Origin: Accumulibacter sp.
GTDB lineage: Bacteria; Pseudomonadota; Gammaproteobacteria; Burkholderiales; Rhodocyclaceae
Direction: 5' to 3'
Length of the DNA stretch: 64,000 nt
Assembly: GCF_023806635.1 (NCBI RefSeq)
Contig: NZ_JAMTDQ010000041.1
Span: 62,001-126,000 of the forward strand
The position numbers were made by a program, and so were the translations under genes. The notes under the pieces are model-generated. The model made no database searches, had not been told where the DNA came from, and saw only the letters and a program-made list of their open reading frames with translations. This document shows, in pieces, positions 39,401-47,117 of this stretch; the first letter of the stretch is position 1, and each line of letters starts with the position of its first letter.

Positions 39401-41120
39401 CCACATCTTCGACTCCCGTTCGCTGTCCTTTGCCGACCAGATCCTCGCGCAAAGCGGCGGCGAGGGCGTCGACGTCGTCCTCAATTCGCTCGCCGGCGAG
39501 GCGATCCATCGCAACTTCCGGGTGCTGCGTCCTTTCGGGCGCTTTCTCGAGCTCGGCAAGCGGGATTTCTACGAGAACAGTCGCATCGGCCTGCGTCCCT
39601 TCCGCAACAACGTCAGTTACTTCGGCATCGACGCCGACCAGTTGATGCTGCTTCATCCGGAGCTGACGCGCAGGCTTTTCGCTGAGTTGATGGAGCTGTT
39701 CAGCGCCGGCATCCTGCATCCCCTGCCCTACCGCAACTTCGAAGCCGAGGACGTCGTCGAAGCCTTCCGCTACATGCAGCAGGCACGCCAGATCGGCAAG
39801 ATCGTCATCACCTATCACCACGGCATCAAACGCCTGCAGCCGCCACGACCCGGCCCGCGCAGACGGTTGCAGCTTGCCGCCGATGCCTCCTACCTGGTCA
39901 CCGGCGGCCTCAGCGGCTTTGGCCTGCGCACTGCCGAATGGCTGGCGAGCAAGGGTGCCCGCCACCTGATACTGATCAGCCGTGGCGGTCCCGATTCAGC
40001 CACGGCCGGGGCGGCCATCCAGCGCCTCGAGGAGCAGGGGGTGCGGGTCTACGCGGCGGCCTGCGACGTCACCTGCCGCGACGCCCTGGCGGCACTGCTC
40101 GCCGCGACACGCGACGAGCTGCCGCCGCTCAAGGGAGTCCTGCATGCGGCAACGCTGATCGACGACGCCCTGGTGCGCAATCTCGACGAGACGCAGATTC
40201 GCCGGTCGCTGGCGGCGAAGGTGCTGGGCGCTCGCCACTTGCATGAACTGACGCGGGCCTGCGCGCTCGATCTGTTCGTGCTCTTTTCTTCGGCGACCGC
40301 AGCCTTCGGCAACCCTGGGCAAGCCGCTTACGTCGCCGCCAACACCTGGCTCGAGGCACTCGCGGCGCATCGTCGCGCCCAGGGATTGTGTGCGACCGCC
40401 GTCGGCTGGGGTCCGATTGCCGATTGCGGTTTCCTCGCCCGCAACGAGAAGATGCGCGACGCTCTCGAGAATCGCCTGGGGGGAGCGGCACTGACGTCCG
40501 AGCTGGCGCTCGACGTGCTCGAGGAGATGCTCCTCAGCGACCGCTCCGGTCTGGCGGCACTCGAGTTCGCGTGGCAGGCGCTGAGCCGCGTCCTGCCGTC
40601 CGCCGCCAGCCCGAAGTTCGGCGAACTGGCGAGCCCGTGCGGCGGCGGTGACGACGAGCAGTCGCAGGACATCAGGCGACTGCTCGCCGAACTCGGCGAC
40701 GAGGAGTTGCTGGTCGTCATTGGCGACATGCTGCGCAGCGAGATTGGCGAGATTCTCCGCATCGCACCGGAGAAGATCGACCCCAGCCGCTCCCTCTTCG
40801 ACATGGGTCTCGATTCGCTGATGGGCGTCGAACTGGCGGTCGCACTCGATGCACGCTTCGGCATCCGATTGCCGGTGCTGGCACTCAGCCAGAGTCCGAC
40901 GATCAGCCGGCTCGCCGAGCGCCTGCTGCAGCAGTTGCGCGACACCGGGGAGGGTGCACGGGGCGCGGCGACCAAGGACGTGCTGCTGGCACAGACGGCA
41001 CAGATCGCCCGGCAACAGGGCGTCGCGGTCTCGACCGACGAGATCGCCCGCTTCGCCGCCGACCTCGACGCCGCGCAACAGGACGACCGGAGTTCGAGGA
41101 GCGATCGCCATGGCACGTAA
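33447..41120 (+). CDS. Type I polyketide synthase, single highly reducing module
   Basis: This 2557-residue multidomain enzyme has, in order: KS (1-425; Cys172 in DTACSSS, His307 and His347), AT (530-830; Ser622 in GHSVGE), DH (895-1170; His924 and Asp1088), a methyltransferase-like region (1310-1530) whose SAM loop is replaced by EISDGAP, a structural region, ER (1795-2120; HGAAGGVG at 1945-1952), KR (2145-2390; Tyr2295) and ACP (2405-2500; Ser2457 in DMGLDSLMG). This layout matches iterative, highly reducing synthases that build saturated acyl chains. There is no thioesterase, so release is probably by the overlapping alpha-oxoamine synthase. The AT motif YAFHN does not clearly say malonyl or methylmalonyl. 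GGAG lies 11 nt before the ATG. Confidence 0.95.
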   Translation: MRGRIAITGYSFRMPGTSPETYWQDLLDGRDLVGTVDPQRWALAAFLHPRKDHPGTSYTFAAGSIGDVTSFDAAFFGISPREAALMDPQQRLLLEMSWEALENSGTRPSRLRGSRCGVFIGIASADYSFRMADDLAVADSTMATGNTASIAANRISYVFDLRGPSMAIDTACSSSLVALHQACRAITSGEVSQALAGGISLHLHPYPFIGFAKASMLSPRGRCQVFDAAADGYVRSEGGGVFLLKEYDQALADGDPILAVIAGSAVNTDGRKSGLTVPSAEVQAALLEEVYAEAGIDPATIDYLEAHGTGTAVGDPIETLAIGNALGKRRPASRPLPIGSVKSNLGHLETASGVAGLLKALHCLEHRVIPATIGVSRVNPHILASDWNIDLVTSKRSLPKTGKLTIGVNSFGFGGSNAHLIIESPPRRRPRPQPAAVAATLPPLLLSARSAEALKAAAASLAAFLGEQPPAAYYDVAHSAAFRRDWLEQRLIVEAPTLPEIRHALLDFAADRGGNAALTSGRMVVAARGPAFIYSGNGCQWSAMGRRLLAEEPLFRAAVHEVDALFRQRADFSLLAELAGENGDERYERTEIAQPALFALQVGITRLLQRQGVTPMVVAGHSVGEIAAAWAAGALSLADAVTVIHQRSLLQGTTRGDGQMTAVALDEAAAASLLGELGLAGQLTIAGVNSVRGLTIAGAQSALTLLEEALSLRHVGWKRLDLDYAFHNPAMDRLETGIRQALSGIAPRAGVLPFCSTVSGSQLPGEELGAEYWWRNIRQPVLFAKAIDSLLDQGITVFVEIGAHPILRTYLHDCLKTRSVDGQVIATGTRDDDGAQRIRSAAHAVAIAGAAVDWQAHFPRPGCFVRLPGYPWQRERHWHPVTSESLGLIHRQKIHPLLGYRLAQHELTWENQLDTQLNPVLADHVVGEATVLPGAAYVEMALTASLAWQPSAIVEIEDLEIRSPLLLADDRSAVVRLSIDPRDGSLTVRSREQMSTADWVVNASARVVREAQESLLREVLPDLPQRPPDFDADSHARLTRAVGIAYGPAFQCVEHGWIEGNSAFAAFRIPPQVESEVAHNHLHPVLLDGTFQLMFQLLRQAIDGHEAIAFIPTRFGRVIFRSGTDTPCFARATLLRHSARSLQAEFALFCAAGRLIAIVKDARFRGVRLSRGGRDRLRFLALRAIPKPHAGQTAGPLALRFDRVHSTLANVTQRAALKGTHRRYTEEIDPLLDSLCSRFTRRALLPMAGEDGTLSAAAILSCQSANPDGAPFLTDLIRLADDDGSLTATGDGWTLMPDQQQESTAEDIWNSLVADYPDYFQIIHSVGRIGLHLPALVAGSSSLCQICPQESSLATLLQQVVGGRGRMKIGQALGTLVAEALVALPPGQRLGVVEISDGAPAFAMDICFALDFTRADYCFASTSTTALEEARVRLGEFFPTIRTSLIDDAAGNEADREPPAGSCMMAIVMLDFATTEQALRALRHARRCLATGASLLVLGQHPSRWIDFVFGARREGWSQSASGRWLSSQRPRSFWQQQLADLGCRCADPCEFSPDTLSGPYLLLAEVGESGPRPEVTVRGNVRSWILLADPVGYSALLADELAKRLQERKDLVIQASATDKEELAGLLQATTTSYGELDGLVMLTGLAPASPAVSAEEALDRQVERCALAARIMQACESSATRTTCWLVTGNAAATLLPAAAASASDAPSPGPSDDAALCGFVRTMLNEAEPGSVRLIDLALPMPAQTAAGLLDREFEQPDGELEIILAAAGQRYVPRLRDEPRPDARTPRLLASPTVSLGFPFAGQLRNLRWETHPRVAPAADEVEVEVLASGLNFRDVMYALGLLADEAIENGFAGPTLGFEFAGVIDRVGSNCTGFSPGDEVVGFAPSSFGNRVLTQSSAVAHIPPGLSAEAAATIPSTFFTVYYALHHLARLQAGERVLIHGAAGGVGIAAIQIARWLGAEIYATAGSDEKRDFLRLLGVVHIFDSRSLSFADQILAQSGGEGVDVVLNSLAGEAIHRNFRVLRPFGRFLELGKRDFYENSRIGLRPFRNNVSYFGIDADQLMLLHPELTRRLFAELMELFSAGILHPLPYRNFEAEDVVEAFRYMQQARQIGKIVITYHHGIKRLQPPRPGPRRRLQLAADASYLVTGGLSGFGLRTAEWLASKGARHLILISRGGPDSATAGAAIQRLEEQGVRVYAAACDVTCRDALAALLAATRDELPPLKGVLHAATLIDDALVRNLDETQIRRSLAAKVLGARHLHELTRACALDLFVLFSSATAAFGNPGQAAYVAANTWLEALAAHRRAQGLCATAVGWGPIADCGFLARNEKMRDALENRLGGAALTSELALDVLEEMLLSDRSGLAALEFAWQALSRVLPSAASPKFGELASPCGGGDDEQSQDIRRLLAELGDEELLVVIGDMLRSEIGEILRIAPEKIDPSRSLFDMGLDSLMGVELAVALDARFGIRLPVLALSQSPTISRLAERLLQQLRDTGEGARGAATKDVLLAQTAQIARQQGVAVSTDEIARFAADLDAAQQDDRSSRSDRHGT

Positions 41121-42459
41121 GGGGCTTCCCGGGCTCAGTGCCCAGATCAAGGATCGGCTGATCCAGCAGGCACTGGAACGTCGGCTGCGCCAGGCCACTC
41201 AGGACAGCGATCTGAAGCTGCCGACCGGTGCAACGAGGGAGGCGGACGGCACGCCCGAGCAGCACTGGCGTTTCGACCTCCACCCGGGTTACCAGCAGGT
41301 GCGGATCATCAGCGAGGGCGCCGCGCGGCTCGACATCGAAAGCCCGTTCTTCATGCTGCACGAAGGCATCGCCGGGGCACGGACGCGCATCGGCGGTCGC
41401 GAATTCATCAACTTCGCCAGCTACAACTATCTTGGACTAGCGGGCCATGACGAAGTCTGCCAGGCGGCGAAGCAGGCGATCGATCGCTTCGGCACTTCCG
41501 TTTCGGCAAGCAGGCTGGTCGCCGGCGAGCGCCCGATCCATCGCGAACTCGAGGAGGCGATCGCCACCGCCTATGGTAGCCAGGGCGCTCTCACCTTCGT
41601 CAGCGGCCACGCGACGAACGTGACGACGATCGGCTACCTGTTCGGGCCGCGTGACCTGATCGTCCACGACGAACTGGTGCACAACAGCATCCTGCAGGGA
41701 ATCAGCCTCTCGGGTGCACGCCGCCTGCCCTTCCCGCACAATGACTGGGCAGCCCTGGACGCCCTGCTGGCCGAACAGCGAACACACTTCCAGCGCGTCC
41801 TGATCGTCCTCGAAGGCCTCTACAGCATGGACGGCGACTACCCCGAGCTGCCACGTTTCATCGACATCAAGCGCCGGTACCGCGCCTTCCTGATGGTCGA
41901 CGAGGCGCACTCGTTCGGCGTCATGGGAAACAACGGACTTGGCATCAGGGAGCACTTCGGCGTCGACAGCAGCGACATCGACATCTGGATGGGCACACTG
42001 AGCAAGGCCCTCGCCGGCTGTGGCGGCTATGTTGCCGGTGAGAGCGCCCTCGTCGAACATCTCAGATACCTGGCACCTGGCTTTCTCTACAGCGTTGGCA
42101 TGCCACCGCCGGTCGCCGCCGCTTCGCTGGCGGCGCTGCGCTGCCTGCGAAGCGAACCACAGCGCGTGCGAACCCTGCAGGCGCGAGGCCAGCTCTTCCT
42201 GCGACTCGCGCACGCGGCCGGCGTCGATACCGGCACCAGCGCCGGCCTGGCGGTGATCCCGGCGATCACTGGCGGGTCGGTCAGAGCCGCCCGTCTGGCC
42301 GCCGCGCTCTTCACCCGCGGCATCAACGTGCAGCCGATCGTGTACCCCGCCGTTCCTGAAAAGGCCGCCCGTCTGCGCTTCTTCGTCAGCTGCGAGCACA
42401 CTGAGGACGACATCCGCGACGCCGTCAGCGCTCTCGGCGAAGAGTTGCAACGCGTGTAG
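41110..42459 (+). CDS. PLP-dependent alpha-oxoamine synthase (SPT/AONS family)
   Basis: This 449-residue fold-type I PLP enzyme condenses an acyl thioester with an amino acid, losing CO2. The PLP lysine is Lys299 in GTLSKALAGCGGY, and the Asp/His of VDEAHSFG (Asp264, His267) contact the cofactor. The N-terminus has an extra helical region (residues 1-60) compared with BioF. The ATG overlaps the PKS stop by 11 bp, so the two are coupled and the substrate is probably the PKS-bound chain. Serine, alanine or glycine could be the amino acid. BioF is unlikely because no biotin genes are present; the pairing resembles fumonisin-type chain release. Confidence 0.9.
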   Translation: MARKGLPGLSAQIKDRLIQQALERRLRQATQDSDLKLPTGATREADGTPEQHWRFDLHPGYQQVRIISEGAARLDIESPFFMLHEGIAGARTRIGGREFINFASYNYLGLAGHDEVCQAAKQAIDRFGTSVSASRLVAGERPIHRELEEAIATAYGSQGALTFVSGHATNVTTIGYLFGPRDLIVHDELVHNSILQGISLSGARRLPFPHNDWAALDALLAEQRTHFQRVLIVLEGLYSMDGDYPELPRFIDIKRRYRAFLMVDEAHSFGVMGNNGLGIREHFGVDSSDIDIWMGTLSKALAGCGGYVAGESALVEHLRYLAPGFLYSVGMPPPVAAASLAALRCLRSEPQRVRTLQARGQLFLRLAHAAGVDTGTSAGLAVIPAITGGSVRAARLAAALFTRGINVQPIVYPAVPEKAARLRFFVSCEHTEDDIRDAVSALGEELQRV

Positions 42460-42483
42460 CAGCCGCAGCCAGGCTGCCGCTGC
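42459..42483. terminator. Hairpin between convergent AOS and LtaS-like genes
   Basis: Arms GCAGC-C-GCAGC and GCTGC-C-GCTGC pair around a CAG loop with one C-C mismatch. It starts at the last base of the stop codon and has no T-run. Confidence 0.4.
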
Positions 42484-42495
42484 CGGTGCAGAAGT

Positions 42496-44031
42496 TCAGC
42501 CGCGTGCCGGCAGCAGCCCGATCTGCTGCAGGACCTGGCTGCCCAGTTCGTCGATGCGCAACTCGCGCGGCACCGCCACGCGGGGCCGGTCGCCCTTGCG
42601 CCAGATGAGGTAGTCGGTGCGCCCATCCGGCACACCGAGGGCGCGGTAGGGCCCCGGCATGATCGGCACGTGGTCCCCGAACCAGCACAGGCAGGCGGGA
42701 CCAGGCAGTCGATCGATCGCTGCACGCAGCCTGCCGGCCATCCGGTCGGCGTTGACCAGATGCCGCAGATAGATCGTCAAGTCTTCGCAGCCCGGCGGCG
42801 GCGACGCCGAATAGAGCCGCTCCCCGTCACCCGGAGCGACCTCCTCCAGATGCAGCGGGCCGTGGTTTTCCATCGTGATGACGAAAACGAACAGCGGCTC
42901 GCCAGCACTCCCCGCCAGCAGGTCGGCGACGTACTCGGCAACCGCGAGATCGCCGACGTAGGGACCGTCGCGCGCTGCGCCGGCGAAGGCAGCGATGTCG
43001 ATGAACTCATCGAAGCCAAGTCGTGGGAAGACAACGTTTCGTGAATAGAAACTGGCTGCGTACGGGTGCACACAAATCGTCCGGTAACCAAGGCGCTTGA
43101 GGAAGGTGGCGATCGTCGCCACCCCCTGCCGCGCGACCCGGCGATACGGGTTGAAGCGGTGCACGCCGAGCGATTCGGCAGCCAGGCCCGAGAGAAAGGA
43201 GAACTCGGTACGCACGGTGTTGGCGCCCCATGCGGCGACCTGCAGCGGCCCGTGACAGGCGGCGCTGCTGCGCAACGAGTCGAACTCGCCGAGGAGGTCG
43301 CGGCGGATGCCCGAGAACAGGCGCCGCGCATCAAAGAAAGACTCGCTCTGCACGACCACCAGTGTCGTCAGCCCGGCGCCGGGCTCGGGCGAGGATGCAG
43401 GCTGTTCGTAGGGCGACCGCGCCGGGCAGCGAGCGTGCTCCTCCTCGCCATAACGCCAGAGGGCGGTCAGCAAACCGAGCTGCCGCAAGTCGGCGGTTGG
43501 GTCGAAGGCAACGGCAAGCCTGCGCCGTGCGCCGTACCAGAGCAGCAGCAACCCGCCCAGAGCCAGCGTTGCCGCGCCGGCGAGGAACTCACCGACCGAC
43601 AGCCGGCCGAGCAGCGAATCCTCGATCGTCAAGCCGGCGGCAATCGCCAGGCCAAGCGCAAGCAGCGAGAGAAACGCCCGCACCGCGCCGAAAAAGGGCA
43701 TGTAGAGGCGCGGATGGCGCAGGGCATCGCTGAAGTACTCGAAGTCCTGGAAGATGAACGGTTCGTGCAGCGAATGCACTTTCGCGTTGCTGACCAGGAC
43801 GACGAACAGGAACCCTGCCAGCAGCGAGCTGGCGGCAAAGACCGGCCGCTGCAGGAGCAGCAACAGAACGCTCGACAACCAGAGCCAGAGGCCGAAATGG
43901 ATCGCCAGCGCCGCTGCCGGCCGCCGCCAGCAGGCCAGCGGCGGCGGCTCGAGCAGGCGCTCGACGAGCAGCGCCAGGCAGCCACTGCCGGCCAGAGCCG
44001 GCAGCACGGCCGGCCAGAACGACTCACCCAC
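42496..44031 (-). CDS. LtaS/sulfatase-fold membrane phosphotransferase
   Basis: This protein of about 511 residues has five N-terminal membrane helices and a periplasmic alkaline-phosphatase/sulfatase-fold domain like LtaS and the phosphoglycerol transferase MdoB. Motifs are VVVQSESFFDARRL, the probable Thr nucleophile near residue 270 in ANTVRTEFSFLSGL, MENHGPLHL and the metal ligands in WFGDHVPIMPGP. Such enzymes move phosphoglycerol or phosphoethanolamine from a phospholipid to a lipid or glycan. The GTG at 44031, overlapping the SDR stop by 8 bp, is the best start but has no strong ribosome binding site. Acceptor inferred from context: the lipid made by the adjacent PKS/AOS. Confidence 0.82.
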   Translation of the reverse strand: MGESFWPAVLPALAGSGCLALLVERLLEPPPLACWRRPAAALAIHFGLWLWLSSVLLLLLQRPVFAASSLLAGFLFVVLVSNAKVHSLHEPFIFQDFEYFSDALRHPRLYMPFFGAVRAFLSLLALGLAIAAGLTIEDSLLGRLSVGEFLAGAATLALGGLLLLWYGARRRLAVAFDPTADLRQLGLLTALWRYGEEEHARCPARSPYEQPASSPEPGAGLTTLVVVQSESFFDARRLFSGIRRDLLGEFDSLRSSAACHGPLQVAAWGANTVRTEFSFLSGLAAESLGVHRFNPYRRVARQGVATIATFLKRLGYRTICVHPYAASFYSRNVVFPRLGFDEFIDIAAFAGAARDGPYVGDLAVAEYVADLLAGSAGEPLFVFVITMENHGPLHLEEVAPGDGERLYSASPPPGCEDLTIYLRHLVNADRMAGRLRAAIDRLPGPACLCWFGDHVPIMPGPYRALGVPDGRTDYLIWRKGDRPRVAVPRELRIDELGSQVLQQIGLLPARG

Positions 44032-44806
44032 GGTAACCGAGCAGAGCAAGAATCCGTTCGGACAAGGTCGGCGGCAGCACCGCCAGAAACCAGGTGCCGA
44101 GCGCGAGCGGCAAAGGGAAGCTGATTCGCGCCCGGTTGCGCAGCAGGCCGCGCCTGATCCGCTGCGCCGCGCGATCGGCTGACCACAGGAAGGGCTTTGG
44201 ACCGGGCATCTGGCGACACATCTGCGACTCGACGTAGCCCGGCATGACGACGCTGACGCGGACGCCTGCGCCCGCCAGCCAACCGCGGATGGCCTCGCCA
44301 TAGGCCTTGAGAGCCGCCTTGCTGGCGCAGTAGCTCGGTGTCACCGGCAGACCATAGTAGGCAGCGAGCGAGCTGATCAGCGCCAGCTGCCCCGACCGGC
44401 GAGCGCGCATCGCCGGCAACACCGCATCGACCGTTGCCATTGCCGCGAGCACGTTGACCGCGATCAGCTCTTCGACGGCAACCCAGCTCTCACCAGCCCC
44501 GTCGGCCCCGATGCTGGTGTTTACGCCGGCGTTGACGATCACGAGGTCGAGCGGCTCCGCGTGTGAGACCGACTGCAGCCAGGCCACCAGCGCCACGCGA
44601 TCACGCAGGTCGAGCACCTTGGTCAGCACGCGCGCGCCGCGCGCCGCGCACCCCTCTGCCACCGCCGCGAGGCGCTGCGTGTCGCGCCCCTGCAGCACGA
44701 GCGTGCGCCCGGGCCCGGCATAGGCTCTCGCCAGGGCAGCACCGATACCGCCGCTGGCACCGGTGATCAGCACACTGCGTGGCGCCAGCGTCTCGCTCCG
44801 CGCCAT
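44024..44806 (-). CDS. Short-chain dehydrogenase/reductase
   Basis: This 260-residue SDR has the cofactor loop LITGASGGIGAALA, the NAG motif VIVNAGVN and the active site SSLAAYYGLPVTPSYCASKAA, with Ser, Tyr and Lys in place. The C-terminus ends in a hydrophobic segment (ALGTWFLAVLPPTL), suggesting membrane attachment, as in 3-ketosphinganine reductases. It probably reduces the amino ketone from the AOS; that is inferred from neighbours. The ATG at 44806 (MARSETLAPRSVLIT) is chosen by family length. It is divergent from the KpsS-like gene and coupled to the LtaS-like gene. Confidence 0.88.
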   Translation of the reverse strand: MARSETLAPRSVLITGASGGIGAALARAYAGPGRTLVLQGRDTQRLAAVAEGCAARGARVLTKVLDLRDRVALVAWLQSVSHAEPLDLVIVNAGVNTSIGADGAGESWVAVEELIAVNVLAAMATVDAVLPAMRARRSGQLALISSLAAYYGLPVTPSYCASKAALKAYGEAIRGWLAGAGVRVSVVMPGYVESQMCRQMPGPKPFLWSADRAAQRIRRGLLRNRARISFPLPLALGTWFLAVLPPTLSERILALLGYRG

Positions 44807-44942
44807 CACGCGGCTACCACGAGGCAACCCGTTTGCCTTATCATCGCCAACCTGAACCAATGCCCGCGCTCCGGTCGCTGCCTGGCGACCCGCCAGCCGC
44901 GCCACCGGCCGCGACTTCAGCCGACATCAGCTCGACAGAACA

Positions 44943-46181
44943 TTGCACGTTCTCTTTCTCCAAGGACCGTCGTCATTCTACATGCACGAGGTGGCACGCG
45001 AGCTGATCGCCCGCGGTCACCGCGTCTCGCGCATCAACCTGCATCTCGGCGACCGGCTGTTCTGGCGCCTGCCGGCACGCGACTACCGCGGCGGCATCGA
45101 CGGCTGGCGGAACTACATCGCCCGCTTCCTGGATGAGCAACCGATCACGCACCTCTTCCTGCTCGGTGACCGGCGACCACATCACCGGATTGCCATCGCG
45201 GAGGCTCGCGCCCGCGGGGCCGAGATCATCTGCAGCGAACTCGGCTACCTGAGACCGGACTGGCTGGTTCTCGAACGTGACGGCATGGGCACCTGGTCGC
45301 GCATGCCGCGCAATCCCGCGCTCATCCGCTCGCTGGCGCAGCAGTACCCAGTGCCTGACCTCAGAGTGCGCTGTAGCATTCCTTTCTGGCGACTGGCGAT
45401 GCTCGACGTCGCCTACAACGTGAGCGAAGTGCTGTCGCGGCCTCTCTACCCCGGCTACCGGCGGCACGCAATCCACCATCCGTTCGCTGAGTATGCCGGG
45501 TGGGTACTACGGTGGCTCCGCGGGCGCGCCGAGCGAAGACGATCCGCGCACGCCTTCGACACCCTCCGGCAGGGCAACGCGCCGACATTCGTCTTCCCGT
45601 TGCAGTTATCGACCGACTATCAGATCCGCGACCATTCGCCCTACCCCGACATGGTCGCTGCTGCGCGCGAGATCATCGGATCGTTCGCGGCGCATTCACC
45701 GCCACCATCACGCCTCACCGTCAAGGTGCACCCGCTCGACCCCGGCCTGACCCCGTGGCGGCGACGGATCCGGGAGATCGCTGCGCAGAACAATGCCGCC
45801 GACCGCGTCTTCTGCGTCACCGGAGGCAATCTCGTCAGCATGCTGGGCCATGCAGCCGGCTGCGTGCTGGTCAATAGCACGGTCGGTCTCACCGCCCTGC
45901 AGGTGGGCTGCCCTCTCAAGGTCATGGGCAGCGCCATCTTCGATGTCCCTGGAATGACGTTCGCGGGATCCATCGACGATTTCTGGCTGGCGCCACCGCG
46001 GCCTGACGCCGATCTGGTGCGCGACTTCATCCGTTTGCTCGCCGGCGCTCTGCACGTGCGCGGCGGATACTACACGCGACAGGCACTAGACATCGCCGTT
46101 CCGACGACGGTCCAGCGTCTCGAGGACGGTCTGCCGTGGTTGCCGCCCCGTGCTGCGGATGACACTGGAACGACGTGTTGA
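44943..46181 (+). CDS. kpsS: KpsS-like capsule polysaccharide protein
   Basis: This 412-residue protein resembles KpsS, one of the Kdo transferases that build the lipid-linked oligo-Kdo anchor in ABC-dependent capsule systems. It has the family opening HVLFLQGPSSFYMHEVA, GHRVSRINLHLGD, FVFPLQLSTDYQIRDHSP and the catalytic-looking KVHPLDPG and VNSTVGL segments. The start is TTG at 44943, needed to include the conserved opening; an ATG at 44982 would truncate it. KpsC is not in the window. The gene is separated from the exporter genes by 0.9 kb and may be an independent unit. Confidence 0.85.
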   Translation: MHVLFLQGPSSFYMHEVARELIARGHRVSRINLHLGDRLFWRLPARDYRGGIDGWRNYIARFLDEQPITHLFLLGDRRPHHRIAIAEARARGAEIICSELGYLRPDWLVLERDGMGTWSRMPRNPALIRSLAQQYPVPDLRVRCSIPFWRLAMLDVAYNVSEVLSRPLYPGYRRHAIHHPFAEYAGWVLRWLRGRAERRRSAHAFDTLRQGNAPTFVFPLQLSTDYQIRDHSPYPDMVAAAREIIGSFAAHSPPPSRLTVKVHPLDPGLTPWRRRIREIAAQNNAADRVFCVTGGNLVSMLGHAAGCVLVNSTVGLTALQVGCPLKVMGSAIFDVPGMTFAGSIDDFWLAPPRPDADLVRDFIRLLAGALHVRGGYYTRQALDIAVPTTVQRLEDGLPWLPPRAADDTGTTC

Positions 46182-46864
46182 AGTCCTCGGGCGAGCCGGA
46201 CTTGACGGTTCCCACCCGCCCCCATCCCGGAAGAACGCACGGCCTCTCGCGATCGTACGGAGTGAGCCCGCCGCCACAGTCGGCCGCCGCCCGTGACACC
46301 CGGCCGGTGCTCGTCGATGCGCCCTAAGCGGGTCAAACCGGCAGCGCCAGCAAATGCAGAGGCGTCCGCACCGGCAGGCATCAGTGCCGAGTCGCACCGC
46401 AGCCCTGACACACGACCCGCGAAGGCACGGCAATGGACCGGTCGAGCGGCCGTCGGTGCAGTATGCAGGGGACTGCCCACGTTTCCGCAACCGTGCCGTG
46501 GCTGCCCGGCCCGTTGCGCCTTCCTGCGAACATCCTGCGTCGCCTCCTGGCTCGATTCCACACGGGTGCACGCGCTGCTCGCGCAGCCCTTGCTGCTGCA
46601 ACTCGAGGGACTTGCCCAGGGCAGAGCCATGGCGGAGCCAACGCAGCGTTCTCCCCGCCCGGAATGCCTCATCCAGCTGTCGGCTCCGGACTCCTGGCAC
46701 CTGTCGACACCCTCTTCTCGCAACCCACACCAGTCGTACATCCGACGCTCACCTGCCGCCAGCCACCAGCGATCGGACTGTTGCCGCGGCCAAGACACGG
46801 CTTTCCGGCAAACCACCTCGAGTCGGCAGGGTCATGCGTCAGAACTGTCCGCGCCGCAGCGTGA
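46182..46864. pseudogene. Non-coding stretch with a possible decayed zinc-knuckle/HTH gene
   Basis: No intact gene is convincing here; open frames on both strands have Arg/Ser/Cys-rich, non-protein-like composition. On the minus strand the frame ending at 46381 reads DRSIAVPSRVVCQGCGAT, and the next frame continues ALMPAG, as if a base had been gained inside a CGATHALMPA sequence. This resembles the start of the small Cys-x2-Cys, helix-turn-helix (DUF6431-like) proteins often linked to insertion elements. Frame disruption suggests a remnant. The identification is tentative. Confidence 0.3.
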
Positions 46865-46893
46865 TTGACCGCCTAGCGGTCTGCTCGTAGAAT
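46865..46893 (+). promoter_or_regulatory. Sigma-70-type promoter of the capsule-export operon
   Basis: TTGACC (46865-46870) and TAGAAT (46888-46893) are spaced by exactly 17 bp. Transcription would start near 46900 and give a leader of about 218 nt before the KpsM-like gene. Confidence 0.65.
46867..46881. promoter_or_regulatory. Palindromic candidate operator overlapping the promoter
   Basis: GACCGC-CTA-GCGGTC is a perfect 6-bp inverted repeat that covers part of the -35 box and the spacer. A dimeric repressor bound here would block RNA polymerase. Confidence 0.45.
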
Positions 46894-47117
46894 CACCGCC
46901 TTCGCAATGTGTTGGCACACGACTTGCGTGGTGTCGTCACGATCGCTCCTGGAGCGGAGTTGCAGCAGCCCGCCGCCTGTCGGACGAACGGCGCAGTCCG
47001 GCGGCGATCGACTGCACCGGCAGTCCAGCGTCTCCTGGTGCATTACCCAAGACCAACGTCGATACCGCGAAAGCGGTTGCCGACAGCAAGCCCCAATACG
47101 GACGCAGAAGACCAGCC
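46894..47117 (+). other. Leader of the capsule-export operon
   Basis: About 220 nt without a gene. No ops/JUMPStart element (GGCGGTAG) is seen. Several GC-rich inverted segments are present but none is a clear terminator. Confidence 0.4.

Noticed and set aside
38022..39965. Open frame of 647 codons opposite the PKS
   Set aside because: The PKS frame has intact ER and other domains here; the opposite frame shows none.
41110..42459. Biotin synthesis enzyme BioF
   Set aside because: No biotin genes nearby, the gene overlaps a PKS, and it has an N-terminal extension not usual in BioF.
46293..46868. Open frame of 191 codons in the gap before the kps operon
   Set aside because: Ser/Arg/Pro/Cys-rich composition, no domain and no ribosome binding site; overlapping frames on both strands are similar.
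46894..47117. ops/JUMPStart antitermination element before the capsule operon
   Set aside because: The GGCGGTAG core is not present in the leader.
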